Assembly (NCBI RefSeq): GCF_000283155.1
Contig: NW_004454197.1
Coordinates: 13,967,110-14,031,109 of the forward strand
DNA from: Ceratotherium simum simum
Taxonomy: Eukaryota; Chordata; Mammalia; Perissodactyla; Rhinocerotidae
Reading direction: 5' to 3'
DNA: 64,000 nt
The position numbers and the translations under genes are program-made. Below, piece after piece: positions 1 to 10,717 of the stretch. Within the stretch, counting starts at the first letter, position 1, and each line of letters begins with the position of its first letter. The notes under the pieces were generated by a model. That model was given only the letters and a program-made list of their open reading frames with translations. It was not told where the DNA came from and ran no database searches.

Positions 1-45
1 GCAGCAGAGCACGCGCACTTAACTGCTAAGCCAGGGGGCCGGCCC
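1..45 (-). repeat. ERE SINE, 5' stump, cut by window edge
   Basis: Read on the minus strand this begins GGGGCCGGCCC and continues into a tRNA-like head with GCTTAGCAGTTAAGTGCGCG, the start of the perissodactyl ERE family. Only about 45 bases lie inside the window. It agrees with the complete ERE at 15959-16197 and supports the lineage call. Confidence 0.75.
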
Positions 46-103
46 AGTACTGTTTCTTATAAAACTTATATTTCAGTTGTCTTTGTGTACTGAGTTTTGA
101 CAC

Positions 104-489
104 TGTTATGGACTAAATTGTGTCCCCTCAAAATTCATATGTTAAAGCCCAGACAGCCAGTACTTCAGAATGTGACTGTATTTTGGAGCAATAGGACATT
201 TAAAGGGATGTTAGGGTTAAAATGAAGCTGTTAGCTGGGCCCTAATCAAACTTGATGGGTGTCCTTATAAGAAGAGAATATTTGGGTGCATATACAGAGA
301 GGAAAGACAATGTGAGGACACAGCGAGAAGGCGGCCATCCACGAGGCAAGGAGAGAGGCCTCGGAGAAACCAAACCTGGTGACACCTTGATCATGGACTT
401 CTAGCTTCCAGAACTGTGAGAAAATAAATTTCTGTCATTAAAGTCCTCAGCCCAGTATGTTGCTACGGCAGCCCTAGCAAACTAATACA
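104..489 (+). repeat. ERVL-MaLR LTR, MLT1A-like, complete
   Basis: A full-length solo LTR. It starts TGTTATGGACTAAATTGTG, contains the CTTATAAGAAGAG and GTGAGGACACAGCGAGAAGG blocks and the AATAAATTTCTG polyadenylation region, and ends CAAACTAATACA. The flanks GACAC (99-103) and GACAT (490-494) look like a 5-bp target duplication with one change, the length usual for this superfamily. MaLR LTRs are non-coding remains of ERV-L-related retrotransposons. Confidence 0.9.
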
Positions 490-1904
490 GACATATAATG
501 TAATTCTTATGGTGGGTTCAGTCAAAAAAAGTTAGGTAGTCACTGGCTTAGACTGTCTCTGAGGGCCCTTCAAACTTTAAAACTCATTGAGATTGAAAAG
601 AATACAGGCCTGTTCTATTTGCATGGAAGCTTACCTGGTCATCTTCAGGACCCATCAGCATCTCCCATGAGCGTGCCCCCATGTGGCGCTTGCAGGGTAG
701 AAATGGGGCATACAGTGGGCTTCCGAGCAGCTTTGAAAGCCTGTGGCTACGGCTGTCATCATGAAGACGGAAAAACAAGCATGTGGGAACCAGCCACAGG
801 AGGCCGGGGGCCAGACAGCGCTTTGCAGCAAAGGGTTAAAAAGAGCTGGACTTCTGAAACATTCAGGGCCAGGCACTCAGTCTCCCTGACACTGGGTCTC
901 TTGTGCAATGAGATAACATGAGCGAGGTAGTAGGTGTTACTGGATCCTGCTCCATTTCCTTCCATCAATCTGCCCGAGCATCATCCCAACATAAACGAAG
1001 GCGAGTCCTGCCCTAACAGAGCAGGCCCCATCCTGGCTGGAGCAACAGCACGCTTACCACAGGGTATTCCAAAGGTGAGGCTGTCAACACAGCCCTCAGA
1101 GCACCATTTGATGACGACCTCCTCTTGGCAGGTCTGCCTGGAGTATCCAAGAGTCTCACTCTCATAGTCCCTGTGTAACCTCCAACGCCTGCTGCTAAAG
1201 AGTTTTCTGTCTCCAAAAATAGTCTGTAAATGATGGTTAGCATGACCCCGGCATAATTCATCCTCCCAAAAAAATGAAAGGGAGTCAATGCCCAACTCCT
1301 GGCACAGCCACAGAGCAGGCCTTGGAAGACGAGGTGGCCGTGACTTCAGTCTTTGGCAGCGGGCTGTGGACTGGATGAGGAGCCAGGCGAGCGGCGGGAA
1401 CACCCAGCATAGGACGCCTGGCATGGGCGTTTCCTTCAGGCCAGGGCCAGGGAACGGTCCAAAGCTCCTCCGCCATTCCTCACAGAGATCTGGGTGTCTG
1501 TCACCTGAACTGGCCATGCCACTATCATTGCATGTCACCCGGATTTCACTTTTCCAAGAGCTTCCTGACGGGTACTTGGCCACCAGGCAGCAGTTGCCTG
1601 GTTGTTGGGCCTGATCTCTAATTGTGAGAAGAGCATCTCCCCACGTCCCAACTTGGGCCTCCCATTGACCCCAGGGAGAGACCAAGATCCCTGCACATGG
1701 TTCCACCCTAGACATAGTTTCATTGGAGGCTGATTCTCAGGAACAGAGATACATTACTTTGTGCCAAGAGAAGGATGCTGTGGGTCTCGGCATGCAAGCT
1801 TTCTTCACATGCTGCTTTTCCCACTCATTCAGGGCTCTGGTTGATCTGGAACATTTTGAGGCTGGAAAGAGATGGAGGATGGAGTCTGCAACGGAACGGG
1901 AGGA
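490..1904. other. unassigned, apparently single-copy DNA
   Basis: No repeat family recognised. The minus strand carries a 244-codon open frame (981-1715), longer than most in the window, inside which a possible exon (1058-1223) is flanked by splice-like signals. Nothing else could be named. Confidence 0.4.
1058..1223 (-). other. candidate internal exon, cysteine-rich, unknown product
   Basis: On the minus strand CATCATTTACAG precedes this segment and GTAAGC follows it, matching acceptor and donor consensus. The enclosed 166 bases are open in the frame of the 244-codon ORF, giving 55 residues plus one base, entering in phase 0 and leaving in phase 1. The peptide has a basic start (SSRRWRLHR), an acidic middle (DYESE) and four cysteines near its end (TCQEE, WCSEGC, IPC). 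The polypyrimidine tract is weak. I do not recognise the family, and a cysteine spacing of C-x8-C-x3-C-x9-C does not match insulin/relaxin A chains. It could be chance. Confidence 0.22.
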
Positions 1905-2040
1905 GGTTATTCAGCATCGTCAGTGTGTAATTAATCTTTACAACAGTCCTGGGACTGACAATTAATGTACCCACTTTGCAGCTGAGGATACTAAGTCAAA
2001 TAACTTGCCCCAGGTCACCAAGCTTGCAAAACGCATCCAC
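1905..2040 (-). repeat. MIR SINE, antisense
   Basis: Diverged antisense MIR: GCAGCTGAGGATACTAAGTC followed by AACTTGCCCCAGGTCACCAAG is the reverse-complement core of MIR. Ends are indistinct, as usual for copies of this age. Confidence 0.7.
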
Positions 2041-2329
2041 AGTTTACTTGTTGGTTGGGACCTATGATCTTTGCATTCCCCCTCATGCTGAAGCTGGAAA
2101 AGATATTATAATTGGTCCTGAGAGAAACAGATAGGAGTGGGGAGGGGGTCCAAGGACGACTCTGAAGACGATGAGAAATCTTCGGGGGCTCCTCCAGAGC
2201 AGTGAGGGTGAGCCTGAAAAGCAGGCCCTGGAAATGGTCCATGGCCAACTGCAGGTTCCTGTGGTCAGTTCTGACCTTTGAAGTAGCCATCCTTCATTAG
2301 ACATTGGAGGCGTTGGCCCACTCTGGAGG

Positions 2330-2490
2330 CAGTCATGTGGTGGGAAGCTCAGGGCCGGAGGTCAGGCCCAGCATCACGACCTACTGGCTGAGTGACTCTG
2401 GGCGAGTCACTGGACCTCTCGGTGCCTCTTTCCTCATTCAGAAAACAAAAGCAACCCTCTCTCTCTCAGCAGTCGTGAGAGGATTCAGCC
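2330..2490 (+). repeat. MIR SINE, sense
   Basis: Sense MIR core is visible as CTGGCTGAGTGACTCTGGGC, then GAGTCACTGGACCTCTCGGTGCC and TTTCCTCATTC. Ends are approximate. Confidence 0.65.
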
Positions 2491-2589
2491 CTGTGCTGGA
2501 CGTCCCTTCTACCTCACCCCACACATGCAGGCAGTGTGTGTGCACGTGCTTCTCTCTCGCTGCTCACTGCATTCGGAGGTGTTGAAGTC

Positions 2590-3020
2590 AAATGGAAAAT
2601 GTACACTTCCTCCACAGAGCTTTCCTTGTTTGACTGAACTGAATCTTTATTTTTCTTTCACAAGCAAAGAGGTTTTCATTAATTTGTGCCAGACCATTTA
2701 ATTTATTCTTCGGTTTCTACAGTGTTCTTGTTTAACTTAATTTTCTGGATTTCCAAGAAAGTTTCAGGATTCGATTTGGTGAAAGACCTTGAAGGGGCTG
2801 AGTGAAATAAGAAAAGTGGGAAGCAATTTCTTTGCAACAAGACTTTAGTTTACGGATCTCACCAAGAAATAAGTACAATTGGATGTACGCAGGGGTTTCC
2901 CTCGAAAGTCTACATCTTGGTTCTTTCTGGACAAAGTAAGATTGGCAAGAAATCAAGCCAGAAATTCAACAACACAATGCACTCTGTTTTGTTTGTGTTA
3001 ATTTGGATCATTAATCAGCA
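2590..3020. other. AT-rich single-copy segment, possible regulatory DNA
   Basis: No repeat family recognised. The segment has several TAAT/ATTA homeodomain-type cores, including TTTTCATTAATTTGTG near 2673, CCATTTAATTTATT near 2695 and the near-palindrome GATCATTAATCA near 3006. It has no long ORF. The composition resembles conserved non-coding elements, but conservation cannot be judged from one sequence. Confidence 0.3.
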
Positions 3021-3149
3021 GTTAAAGCTGTGGATAGTGGGGAAAAACATGCTTTTGAAGAAACATTCACCGTAATCCACCTGAAAGTTACCTAGGAAAG
3101 CCACAATCCCAGTGGGGAAGGTTTTTCCACTGAGGGCAAAACTCATACT

Positions 3150-3245
3150 TCTAGATTGTTCTTCCTGTTTTACAAGTGAGAACACTGAAGAACAGGGAAC
3201 TCTAGTGACTTGCCTGAGGTCCCAGAGCAAGAAAGGGGAATTTAG
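3150..3245 (-). repeat. MIR SINE fragment, antisense
   Basis: ACAAGTGAGAACACTGAAGA and TGACTTGCCTGAGGTCCCAG correspond to the antisense MIR core. Short and diverged. Confidence 0.55.
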
Positions 3246-3280
3246 CAGACCTAGAATATTCTAAAAGCCTTCTTTGCAGT

Positions 3281-3365
3281 GGGGTGGAGGAAAGGAGAGA
3301 AAAAGGGGTAGAGAGGGGGAGGGAGGAGTGAGAGAGGAAAGGAGGAAGAAAGATAAGAAGAGACC
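3281..3365 (+). repeat. GA-rich low-complexity tract
   Basis: Almost pure purine over about 85 bases (G and A with rare T), with repeated GGAGG, GAGAGG and GGAAAGG units. Such tracts often form from degenerate microsatellites. Confidence 0.85.
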
Positions 3366-3484
3366 AATGGCATCATGCTGGGATGGGGAGGGAACTCAGG
3401 GGCCTTAGCTTTCCCATCCCAATAGTTACCTTACAAGGTTGCTTCAGAGGCTAAAGTGATAAACTGATGACGTGATTGAGTGCC

Positions 3485-3665
3485 ATGCAGAGAAATGCTT
3501 CCCAGTGCCAGACTTGAGGTAGGGCAGTGAGCTCTGCCGTCCTCCAGCTGTGTGACCTTGGGCAAATTTCTGTTCTTCTCTCTGAGCTTCAGTTTCCTCA
3601 CCCACGTAATGGGGCTAAGCATAGTGCCTACCTTAGAGAAGGTGTGTTAAGTAGCTAACATTTAT
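3485..3665 (+). repeat. MIR SINE, sense
   Basis: CCAGCTGTGTGACCTTGGGC, then CTTCAGTTTCCTCACCCACG and TAATGGGGCTAAGCATAGTG, give the sense MIR core and its downstream part in order. Confidence 0.85.
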
Positions 3666-3669
3666 TGGG

Positions 3670-3998
3670 CGACCCATCATAGACGCAAATCCATACTGTG
3701 ATTAAGAACACGATGTCCATTGAGAACTTTAACATACAACACAAATAAACATTATTGTTACCATTTGCATGAAATAGATGTATATACCGAAGCAGCCGTA
3801 TTTTAGTCTAGAAAATAAGAAGGCAATTGATCGGAGGACCTGGGAGAGAGTACTACTGTTGCATGGATAGTGCCCTCCAATGTCTCAGGCAGGGGGAACA
3901 GCACAGCCCTGGTCCTGGGTACCCTGGAAGAAATCAGGGACCCTTGCTGGAAAGTCCTCTACCTAGCCTGGGCCCACTCACCTTCTCCTCCAGGTAAG
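3670..3998. other. unassigned non-coding DNA
   Basis: AT-rich first half and GC-richer second half. No ORF, repeat family or RNA structure was recognised. Confidence 0.4.
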
Positions 3999-4184
3999 GT
4001 TGCCAGGTAAATTAAAAAGATGCCTCATTAAGTTTGATTTCAGATAAGTAATGAGTACTTTTTTAGTATACCTATGGCCTGTGCAATATTTGGGATATAC
4101 TTGTACTAAAAATTAGTCATTTATCTGAAATTCAAATGTAACTGAGCATCCTTTCTTTCTGTTTTCTAAATGTGCAGACCCTGC
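3999..4184. mobile_element. palindromic MITE-like element
   Basis: The two ends are inverted copies. The left arm runs GATGCCTCATTAAGTTTG, TTTCAGATAAGTAATGAG and TTTTTTAGTATA. The right arm runs TACTAAAAATTAGTCATTT, ATCTGAAATTCAAATG and AACTGAGCATC. A spacer of about 30 bases separates them. It matches a common mammalian mid-repetitive palindrome with GGTTGCCAGGTAAA at the end. Such elements are non-autonomous DNA-transposon derivatives; I do not assign a family. Confidence 0.75.
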
Positions 4185-4189
4185 CTCCA

Positions 4190-4620
4190 GGGAGACAGGC
4201 AACTTGCCACTCAATTGATATTTTTGTTATATTTCTTTCCTGATTATGAAAATAACCAAACTATAGGAAATACTAAAAAACATGAAAAAGAAAATAATAA
4301 CTCATACACAACACCATGAACTAATGCTTGAAAGACTCCAATTTTTGAAAACTGTTGCCTATTTCTTTGTATTTTTTACAGTTGAGGTGATATTTCATGT
4401 ATGAATTTTATATTTCTTTGGCTTACCTTATACGTACTCTCCCTGTCTTCACTGACTTCCTTCACCTAGCATAACCTCCCTCCTTTCTTGCTCAAGAAGT
4501 TGGTGGTTTCCAATGTGTGTATCTGTGCATAATCCTCTGTCCACACATCTTCAGATGATTTTTCAAGTGGCTTTTAAAATTATTCCAAGTTATGTATATG
4601 TAATCATGGCAATTTGAAAG
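4190..4620. repeat. AT-rich old interspersed repeat, family unclear
   Basis: AT-rich sequence including GGAAATACTAAAAAACATG, AAAGAAAATAATAACTCA and a CTTTGTATTTTTTACA block. The pattern resembles a mid-repetitive mammalian element, but the divergence is too high for me to name it. Confidence 0.35.
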
Positions 4621-4955
4621 TGATGACATTTAATATCTCATGGCGACTTTTTTCTAAAGCTTTCATGGGTGCAGTAAAAGCTTCCCTCCGAAGCCCGCTG
4701 AGCACCCTGCAGAAGTTCCGCCTGCTGCCACAAGCTGATGTTCCAAGAGGAGGAAGAAACGCTGGCACCCAGCCTTTCTTCCTCACTGAGCCCGCAAGTG
4801 CTCAATTACGCAAAAGACCATTGGTTTGAAAAACACAAAAATAAGATCTACGAGATGGTGCCCTGTTTTCCAAGGTGGAAAGAACGGACTTGGGAATAGC
4901 CTCTTCCCTTAGTAGGCTGGAACGTGCAAAGAAAGAGTTCACTTCCCCCTTTAGC
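4621..4955. other. unassigned DNA
   Basis: A 71-codon plus-strand ORF and an antisense partner both lie here. Neither shows a recognisable domain or splice context. Confidence 0.4.
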
Positions 4956-4959
4956 TTCT

Positions 4960-5120
4960 CGGTTCTCAACCCTAGCTACACACTCAAATCACCGGAGGAG
5001 AGTGACAAACTGCCAGACCCCCCAGCCCCACCGCAGCCTAGGCAATACTTACCTCGGGGGGTCCCCAGGGTCAATGTCTTTTCCTAGAGTTCCCTGCATG
5101 ACTTCAGTGGGCAGCGGGGG
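4960..5120. mobile_element. hAT-Charlie MITE, MER20-like
   Basis: CGGTTCTCAACCCTAGCTAC followed by ACACTCAAATCACCGGAGGA is the degraded left terminus (NGGTTCTCAA) and body of a MER20-type element. The right end is poorly defined. Confidence 0.55.
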
Positions 5121-5837
5121 TTGAGGACACCTGCATTAGGAGACTTTGAAGCTACAGTTTTACTCACAGTGAATCACACTGGAGGAGGCTGGAAACAACA
5201 GAAAAATGCCAGAGACCTACCTGATGCTGGGGCCTCAAGGTCGTCGTGCTCGATTCCACCCCGTTAAGGAGCCTGTCTGCTGGTCTGAGCAGGCACAGCT
5301 TCTCTTCAGGGCCTCTGCCGGCGCCTTCCCTGAGCCAGGAAAGTGGCCAGGTCCTCCTTAGGCCCAGCTCAAGTCCCCCACTTTCCCAAGATTGCTCCTG
5401 ACTCCCTGTCCCACCCCCACCCGCAGCCCATACCCCCCATCCCAGCACACGGTTAACATGGCCTCTTGCTCTCTGCCTGGTGACCAGGCATGAGCCCCTC
5501 AAGGCTGCTCCCGCCTGTCCCCAGTGCTCAGCTCAAAGCTGGCCCACGAAGCCAGAGCCAGGGCTGCTGCTCTTTTATCTCTCAGTGGGCCTGTCCCCTT
5601 CTCTCTCTGAGGAGACAGCTTCAAGGACCAGGGCCTGCAGCTTCCCCTGAGGACGGAGGGGTCTGTTCCCTACATTGCAGAGTTGTCACTCCAGGGCTGA
5701 CTCTTGCTCTGTGGGAAGCCAGAGCCATTCCTCTGACCATTCTGTTTCTTACCAGGCAGGGACATTGTCACCATCTGGCAGAGACACCAACCCTCCTGGG
5801 AAGCTGCACATGTAGGACAGGAGGTGAACTTCCGGCC
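5121..5837. other. unassigned GC-rich DNA
   Basis: Moderately GC-rich. A 200-codon plus-strand ORF begins at 5490, but it runs straight into the LTR at 5838, which argues that it is accidental. No repeat was recognised. Confidence 0.4.
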
Positions 5838-6206
5838 TGTCTAAGCTCGGGCTGCTTTAACAAAGTACCATGGACTGGGCGGCTTACAGCAGACTATTAT
5901 TTCTCCCAGTTCTGGAGGCTTGGAAGTCCGAGCTCAGGATGGCAGCACGGTCAGGTTCTGGCGAGAGCCCTCTTCCGGTTAACAGACAGCTGCCCCTGGC
6001 TGTGTCTTCACCTGGTGGAGAGAGAGAGATCTCTGGTCTCTTCATCCCCTTATAAGAACGCTAATCCCATCATGGGGGCTCCACCCTTGTGAATTCATGG
6101 AAACCTGATCACCTCCCAAAGGCCCCACCTCCAAGTGCCATCACATTGAAGGTTAGAGGTTCAACATACAGATTTTGGGGGGACACAAACATTCAGTCCA
6201 CAGCAG
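5838..6206 (-). repeat. ERVL-MaLR LTR, MST/MLT1-like, antisense
   Basis: On the plus strand it opens TGTCTAAGCTCGGGCTGC and continues TTAACAAAGTACCATGGACT, CTTATAAGAACGCTAATCCC and GGGGGGACACAAACATTCAG, an antisense MST-type LTR. CGGCC lies on both sides (5833-5837 and 6207-6211), a probable 5-bp target duplication if the last base is counted as LTR. Confidence 0.88.
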
Positions 6207-6530
6207 CGGCCATCAGGGGAGTTAGCAGTGGAGAAAACCAAAACACGTCAGGAGAGCAACCACATGCTTGGGGAAACGTCAAGCCATGCTGATGGCCCCT
6301 CACCACACAGCACTGTTGGGGTGAGTGGTCTAGGATGATGGGGGCTGGAGACGGGGCAGGGGTTGCCCCTTGGCCCTCTCCTCTGAGCCCTCCTGAGTTA
6401 CACGAAGAGATGAGAGAGGACAGAAGGGCAGCCTCTTGTTCGAGGACGTGAGGGGCTGTGATCACTTACTGGGCTCTTAATGATGCCTTCCAGGACAGTC
6501 CAACTCCCACCTGTCTCTGCAGCCCCCGTT
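6207..6530. other. unassigned DNA
   Basis: No repeat, gene or structure recognised. Confidence 0.4.
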
Positions 6531-6700
6531 TGTCAGCAGATGTTCAGTGAGCACTGGCTATGCCCCAGCGCTGTACAGTGAGCAAGATGTGCAAGTTTCC
6601 TTCCTCGTGGAACTCATGCTCCTACGGAGAAGCCAGACACTAATGACGCAGTCGCTCCGATGCAGGAGGCTCAAAGGCGAGGTGTATAGATCTGAGTCCC
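6531..6700 (-). repeat. ancient interspersed repeat, L2-like end, antisense
   Basis: TTCAGTGAGCACTGGCTATG, then CCAGCGCTGTACAGTGAGCA, matches the widespread 'gagcacc..atgtgccaggcactgt' antisense end of L2-age repeats. Highly diverged. Confidence 0.5.
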
Positions 6701-7637
6701 TGCAGGACTTGTGTCTTCCAGCTGCGTTTACTCTATGGGGGCACCGCAGGAGACTGAAGGGTGGAGGAAGGAAGAGGGAAGTGGGTGCTGGTTCCCCTGG
6801 CTTCCCGTTGCTGCAGGCCCCAGCTGGCTGCATCCTCCACAGAAGGCTCTGCTCCTGTCCGCCTCGGACTGCATCCAGGTTCTGAGATCCACTCACCTTC
6901 CGCCCCTGCAGGCAGAGAGAGGTAGAGATCCCCCCATAATTTAGCCCCACTGGCTCAGAGGACCACCCCACCCCTCGAGGCTTCTCCTAGCCCCAGCCCA
7001 CACTTTGTAAGCAGTCTCTTCACTGAACCCTCATCAAATTACTCAATTTAAATATACCATCTGTTTCCTACTGGAACCCTGACCAACCTAGTGACTTAGG
7101 CTGGGAAGTCAGGGAGGCTTTGGGGGGAAAGGGTGTTTGAGCTGAGCTCGGAAGGATGAAATTCCAATTGCTTTTAATGGGCGGATCCAACATATGTTTT
7201 TGGTCAGTAAGGAGGATCCTGGTGAGCTTGAGGCTACAGGGAGGGGGGTTGCAGGGGGTTAGAGGAGGACCCCCGGAAGCCTTCCCTCTCCTAGCCATGC
7301 CTGGCCAGGGTGTCCCTGAACCTGGGCTCGGCTGTAAGAAAGAATGAGAGGCAACTCACATTCCGTAAGCACCACAGGGGCCAGGTGTGTGCTGGGGCCC
7401 ACACATCTTCCATACACGTACCTGGAGGAGGCCGATTGTGCTCCAGGTTGTGAGGGATGCTCTCTGAAAGGCCAAGGCAAGCAACAGGAGGGCCAGAACC
7501 CAACTTTGGGGGACCCCACGCACATACTTTAACTTTACATCCATGAGCTGGTACCCTAGGGAAACATGGGTTAGAACTGGTCAAATAGACATGTATTCCA
7601 GATTTCATTTCATAACTCTAAACTTTCATTATCTAGG
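6701..7637. other. unassigned GC-rich DNA
   Basis: Several overlapping 60-137-codon ORFs on both strands, as expected in GC-rich non-coding DNA. No domain, repeat or splice arrangement stands out. Confidence 0.4.
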
Positions 7638-8104
7638 TGTATTAGTTTCTTACGGCTGCTGTAACAAATTACCACAAACTTGGTATTTACTCTCACAGTT
7701 TTGGAAGCCAGAACTCCAAAATCAAGGTGTCACCAGGCCTTGTTCCCTTTGGAGGCTCAAGGGGAATATTCATTCCTTGCCTCTCTCAGCTTGTGGTGGC
7801 TGCCGGTGTTCCTTGGCTTGTGGCCACATCACTCCAGTCTCCAAGACCAACATCTTCAAATCTCTTTCTGCTCAGCCTTCACATCACCTTCTCCTGTGTG
7901 TGTGAAATCTCTCCCTGCCTCCCTCTTACAGACACTTGCATTTGCATTTAGGGCCCACCCAGACAATCCAGGACAATCTCTCCATCTCAAGATCCTTAAC
8001 CTAATCACAGCCGGAAAGACTGTTGTTGCGTGTAAATTAACATGCATAGGTTCCAGGGATTAGGATGTGGGTATCTTTTGAGGGCCATGTCTCAGGCCAC
8101 CACA
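7638..8104 (-). repeat. ERVL-MaLR MLT1 LTR, antisense, complete
   Basis: Starts TGTATTAGTTTCTTACGGCT, continues GTAACAAATTACCACAAACT, TTTAGGGCCCACCCAGACAA and GATCCTTAACCTAATCACAG, and ends GCCACCACA. Flanks CTAGG (7633-7637) and CCAGG (8105-8109) are a likely 5-bp target duplication with one change. Confidence 0.92.
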
Positions 8105-8509
8105 CCAGGCAATGAGACGTCATCTTTCCGGGTAACCCACATGGAGTGGCAGCTTGATTCTGGAAGAGCTGCTGGCCGACAGGGGAACTCGGGGCTCCTG
8201 ATGTGCTGCTGCCACTGAGTCCTGGTCCTGGGCAGTCACTGGACCTCAGTAGGCATTTGCTTTCCGCTTTATAAATGAACTGGTGGAAGTCAATCATGTT
8301 CTGTGAACCACTAGGAGTGTCTCTAGATGGGCCTCAAGGCATCTGTAAGCCACTTGCAACATGGGTGCTCTTGCATATGCTAATATTTCTTGAAGCCCTC
8401 CTTAGTTCCTCTGAAGGCCAAAGAAGGTTCATAAAGTATCAACTAGGCAACCCTCAGCCCTGGACAGAGAGCCCTGGGCACTCTCAAAAAGTAGCCAGGC
8501 TCCAAACCA
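8105..8509. other. unassigned DNA
   Basis: No repeat or gene recognised. Confidence 0.4.
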
Positions 8510-8612
8510 ATTATAATTCAATCAGAACCTGTCGGGGTAGGGCCCAGCATTGACAGATTGTTTAATCTTTCCAGGTGATTCTAATGTTCAAGCAGGGGTG
8601 GGAACCATGAAT
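8510..8612. mobile_element. hAT MITE fragment, MER20-like
   Basis: GGGTAGGGCCCAGCATTGAC, then TTCCAGGTGATTCTAATG, corresponds to the second half of a MER20-type element. The first half is missing or unrecognisable. Confidence 0.6.
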
Positions 8613-8683
8613 CTTTAAAGTCATTCCCTTTAATGTCCCTTCCAGTTGGGGCATTTGATGAATCGGTAGAGACAGAGCCATGG

Positions 8684-8830
8684 GTCTCAACTCTGGCTTC
8701 ACATCAGCATCACTGACAAACACGGATTTCGGGCTCCATGCCAGGGGGTTTCATTGATCTGCATGTAACATGAGCATCAGGCCCTTTAAAGCTCCCCAGG
8801 TGGTTTCAGTGTCCAGTCCTGGCTGAGATG
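8684..8830. mobile_element. hAT MITE, MER20-like
   Basis: GGGTCTCAACTCTGGCTTCA, ATCAGCATCACTGAC and CTCCCCAGGTGGTTTCAGTG fall in the order found in MER20-type elements. It lies about 70 bases from a second, partial copy. Confidence 0.6.
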
Positions 8831-10090
8831 TAAAAAAAGGTAGCCTTGCTGCTGCTATACCCAAGGGCAATTGATTGTTAGACCTGGAGAGGGCTTCCTG
8901 ATTGGGAGAGTTTCTAGAACAGAGAATGGCTCGATCTATGGGAGACAATGGAAATCATTTCTCTGGAAATCTTGACCAATCAGTGAGGTTTCTGGTTGTC
9001 AGAGGATTTAGCCATGGCTGTGCTGCTGGAGGGTCGAGGCCTGGATTAGGTGACCCTTCAAAATTCCTGATAATTCCTTGAATTTATAAAAACCGCTATC
9101 AAGCCTGCCTTTGATGGATTCTGTCACCACTTAGACAAGAAATGTAAAAAGAATAAAAATAACCAGATGAATTCGGGATCGTGGAAAATGTCATTACTGG
9201 TAATAAAAATTACAGGAAGCCTTGCTAACTCTTGCTCCCTCCCCAAGACTAACATGAGAACATGTTTTTTCTTCTGACGCCATAATTAAGTTTGCCTAAG
9301 AAAATGTTTCTCCGTGCACGCCTCAGGGCAGGGGCAAAATGAAGCCTTTAACTGATGATAAATGCCATCATTTCTGTTACTGGACTCTCCAGGGCAGGCG
9401 GGCTTCCCAAGAGGGTTAACTGAGCAGTGACGTGTGTGGTGAGGGGGGCAGGGGGGCTAATCTAGAGAAGGAATTAGAGATTCCCAAGGCCCAGAAAGAC
9501 TGACTTTCTTAGGAAATGCAAGAGGATTGAGGTGACACTTCTGTAGCTAGCAGCAGCCACAGTTCTAGAACCAGAGCCTGAGGCCAAGACACCAAAATGG
9601 GAATCACAGCTCAAAGTCAGTCTCATCAGATACCATAGGGATGAAGACACAGTCCCTCAACCTGAGCACAGACCAGGCACAGGCGCCATGTAGGCTCTGC
9701 AGATACCCGCAGAGCAAGACAGCCCTCCCTGCCCCACAAAGGCTTCATTTCCCCGGGGAACAGATCTTAATCTCATTGTCTCCCAGTGTGCTAAGAAAAC
9801 TGACCAAGACTAGGATGACGTGACAATGCTTGACTTCAAAGCTGAAAAGCTGAGCAGAATAGAACTAGGCTGGGGGCTGGGGGCTGGGCCTGTGGATCGA
9901 TACACTGTGACAGCAACAGATGATTACTTGGTTGCAAAACATGCAAATGAACACAGAGAGAAGGCTTTAGCCTCACTGGCTATCAATGAAACAAAAAGGC
10001 AAAGCCTCTTAAAGAATGATTTCTCTCTTCTGGAGGAATACTCAAAGGATGGGCAGTGTGTAATGCTGGGTCCTCCCTGCACTGTGGGTA
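8831..10090. other. unassigned DNA, AT-rich core at 9100-9420
   Basis: No repeat family recognised. A three-fold CTGGGGG run sits at 9870-9886. The 9100-9420 part has motif-dense AT-rich sequence (CATAATTAAGTTTGCC; TTAACTGATGATAAATGCC) of the kind often seen in non-coding conserved elements. No coding evidence. Confidence 0.4.
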
Positions 10091-10099
10091 GAAGTGTGA

Positions 10100-10625
10100 A
10101 CAGACATAGCCCTTTCAAAAAATCTTTTGGCATTCTTCATCAGGCCCAGGTGTGTATTTTGACTCACTATTTTCACTTGTGGGAATTTACTCTAAGAAAC
10201 ATTCCACCATACCACAGTCTAAGTTACGCTCAAGGGTCTACACTGCAGTGTTATTTATAAGAGTTGTAAGCAGAAGCCAAACTCTCCTCTTGCAACCACA
10301 GAGAAATGGCCCTTATGCCCCAAAATAGGCAAACACACAATGGAATGTTATTAGACCATCAACATGAAATTGATGAAGAGATCAAAGATCTTGATACAAA
10401 AACATTAAGAAAAACAGGCAAGATAGAAAATTGTGTTCATTTTGGCAGCCACTGCGTAAAAATAAGAGGTTGCATCAAAAAAAGGAAAGAAATGTTTTTT
10501 AAATATTAGAGTTGTGATACTACCAAAAACCATTTTTATTTTTATTTTCTGTATTTTTAAATTGTCTATAATTAGTATTATTTTATAATGAAAAGATGCA
10601 TTTTGTTTTTTTGTTTTTAAAGTAA
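10100..10625 (+). repeat. old L1 (L1M) 3' region
   Basis: Shows the degraded end of an old LINE-1: TGGGAATTTACTCTAAGAAA, GCAGTGTTATTTATAAGAG, an ACACAATGGAATGTTATTAG block from the ORF2 end, then an AT-rich 3' part. Reading frames are broken and there is no activity. Confidence 0.7.
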
Positions 10626-10717
10626 AGGTTAATTCTATTTCAGTAGCTAAATGGAAGCCAAGATCAATTATTGTGGTCACTGCCTTTGTCACTGCCAGTC
10701 CAGTGATGTACCCCTCC

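Noticed and set aside
1058..1223. Identity of the cysteine-rich candidate as an insulin/relaxin-type peptide
   Set aside because: The cysteine pattern lacks the adjacent pair and has nine instead of eight residues in the last interval, and no B-chain-like exon is seen.
5490..6092. 200-codon plus-strand ORF
   Set aside because: Its second half is antisense MST/MLT1 LTR sequence, so the predicted protein is a repeat artefact.
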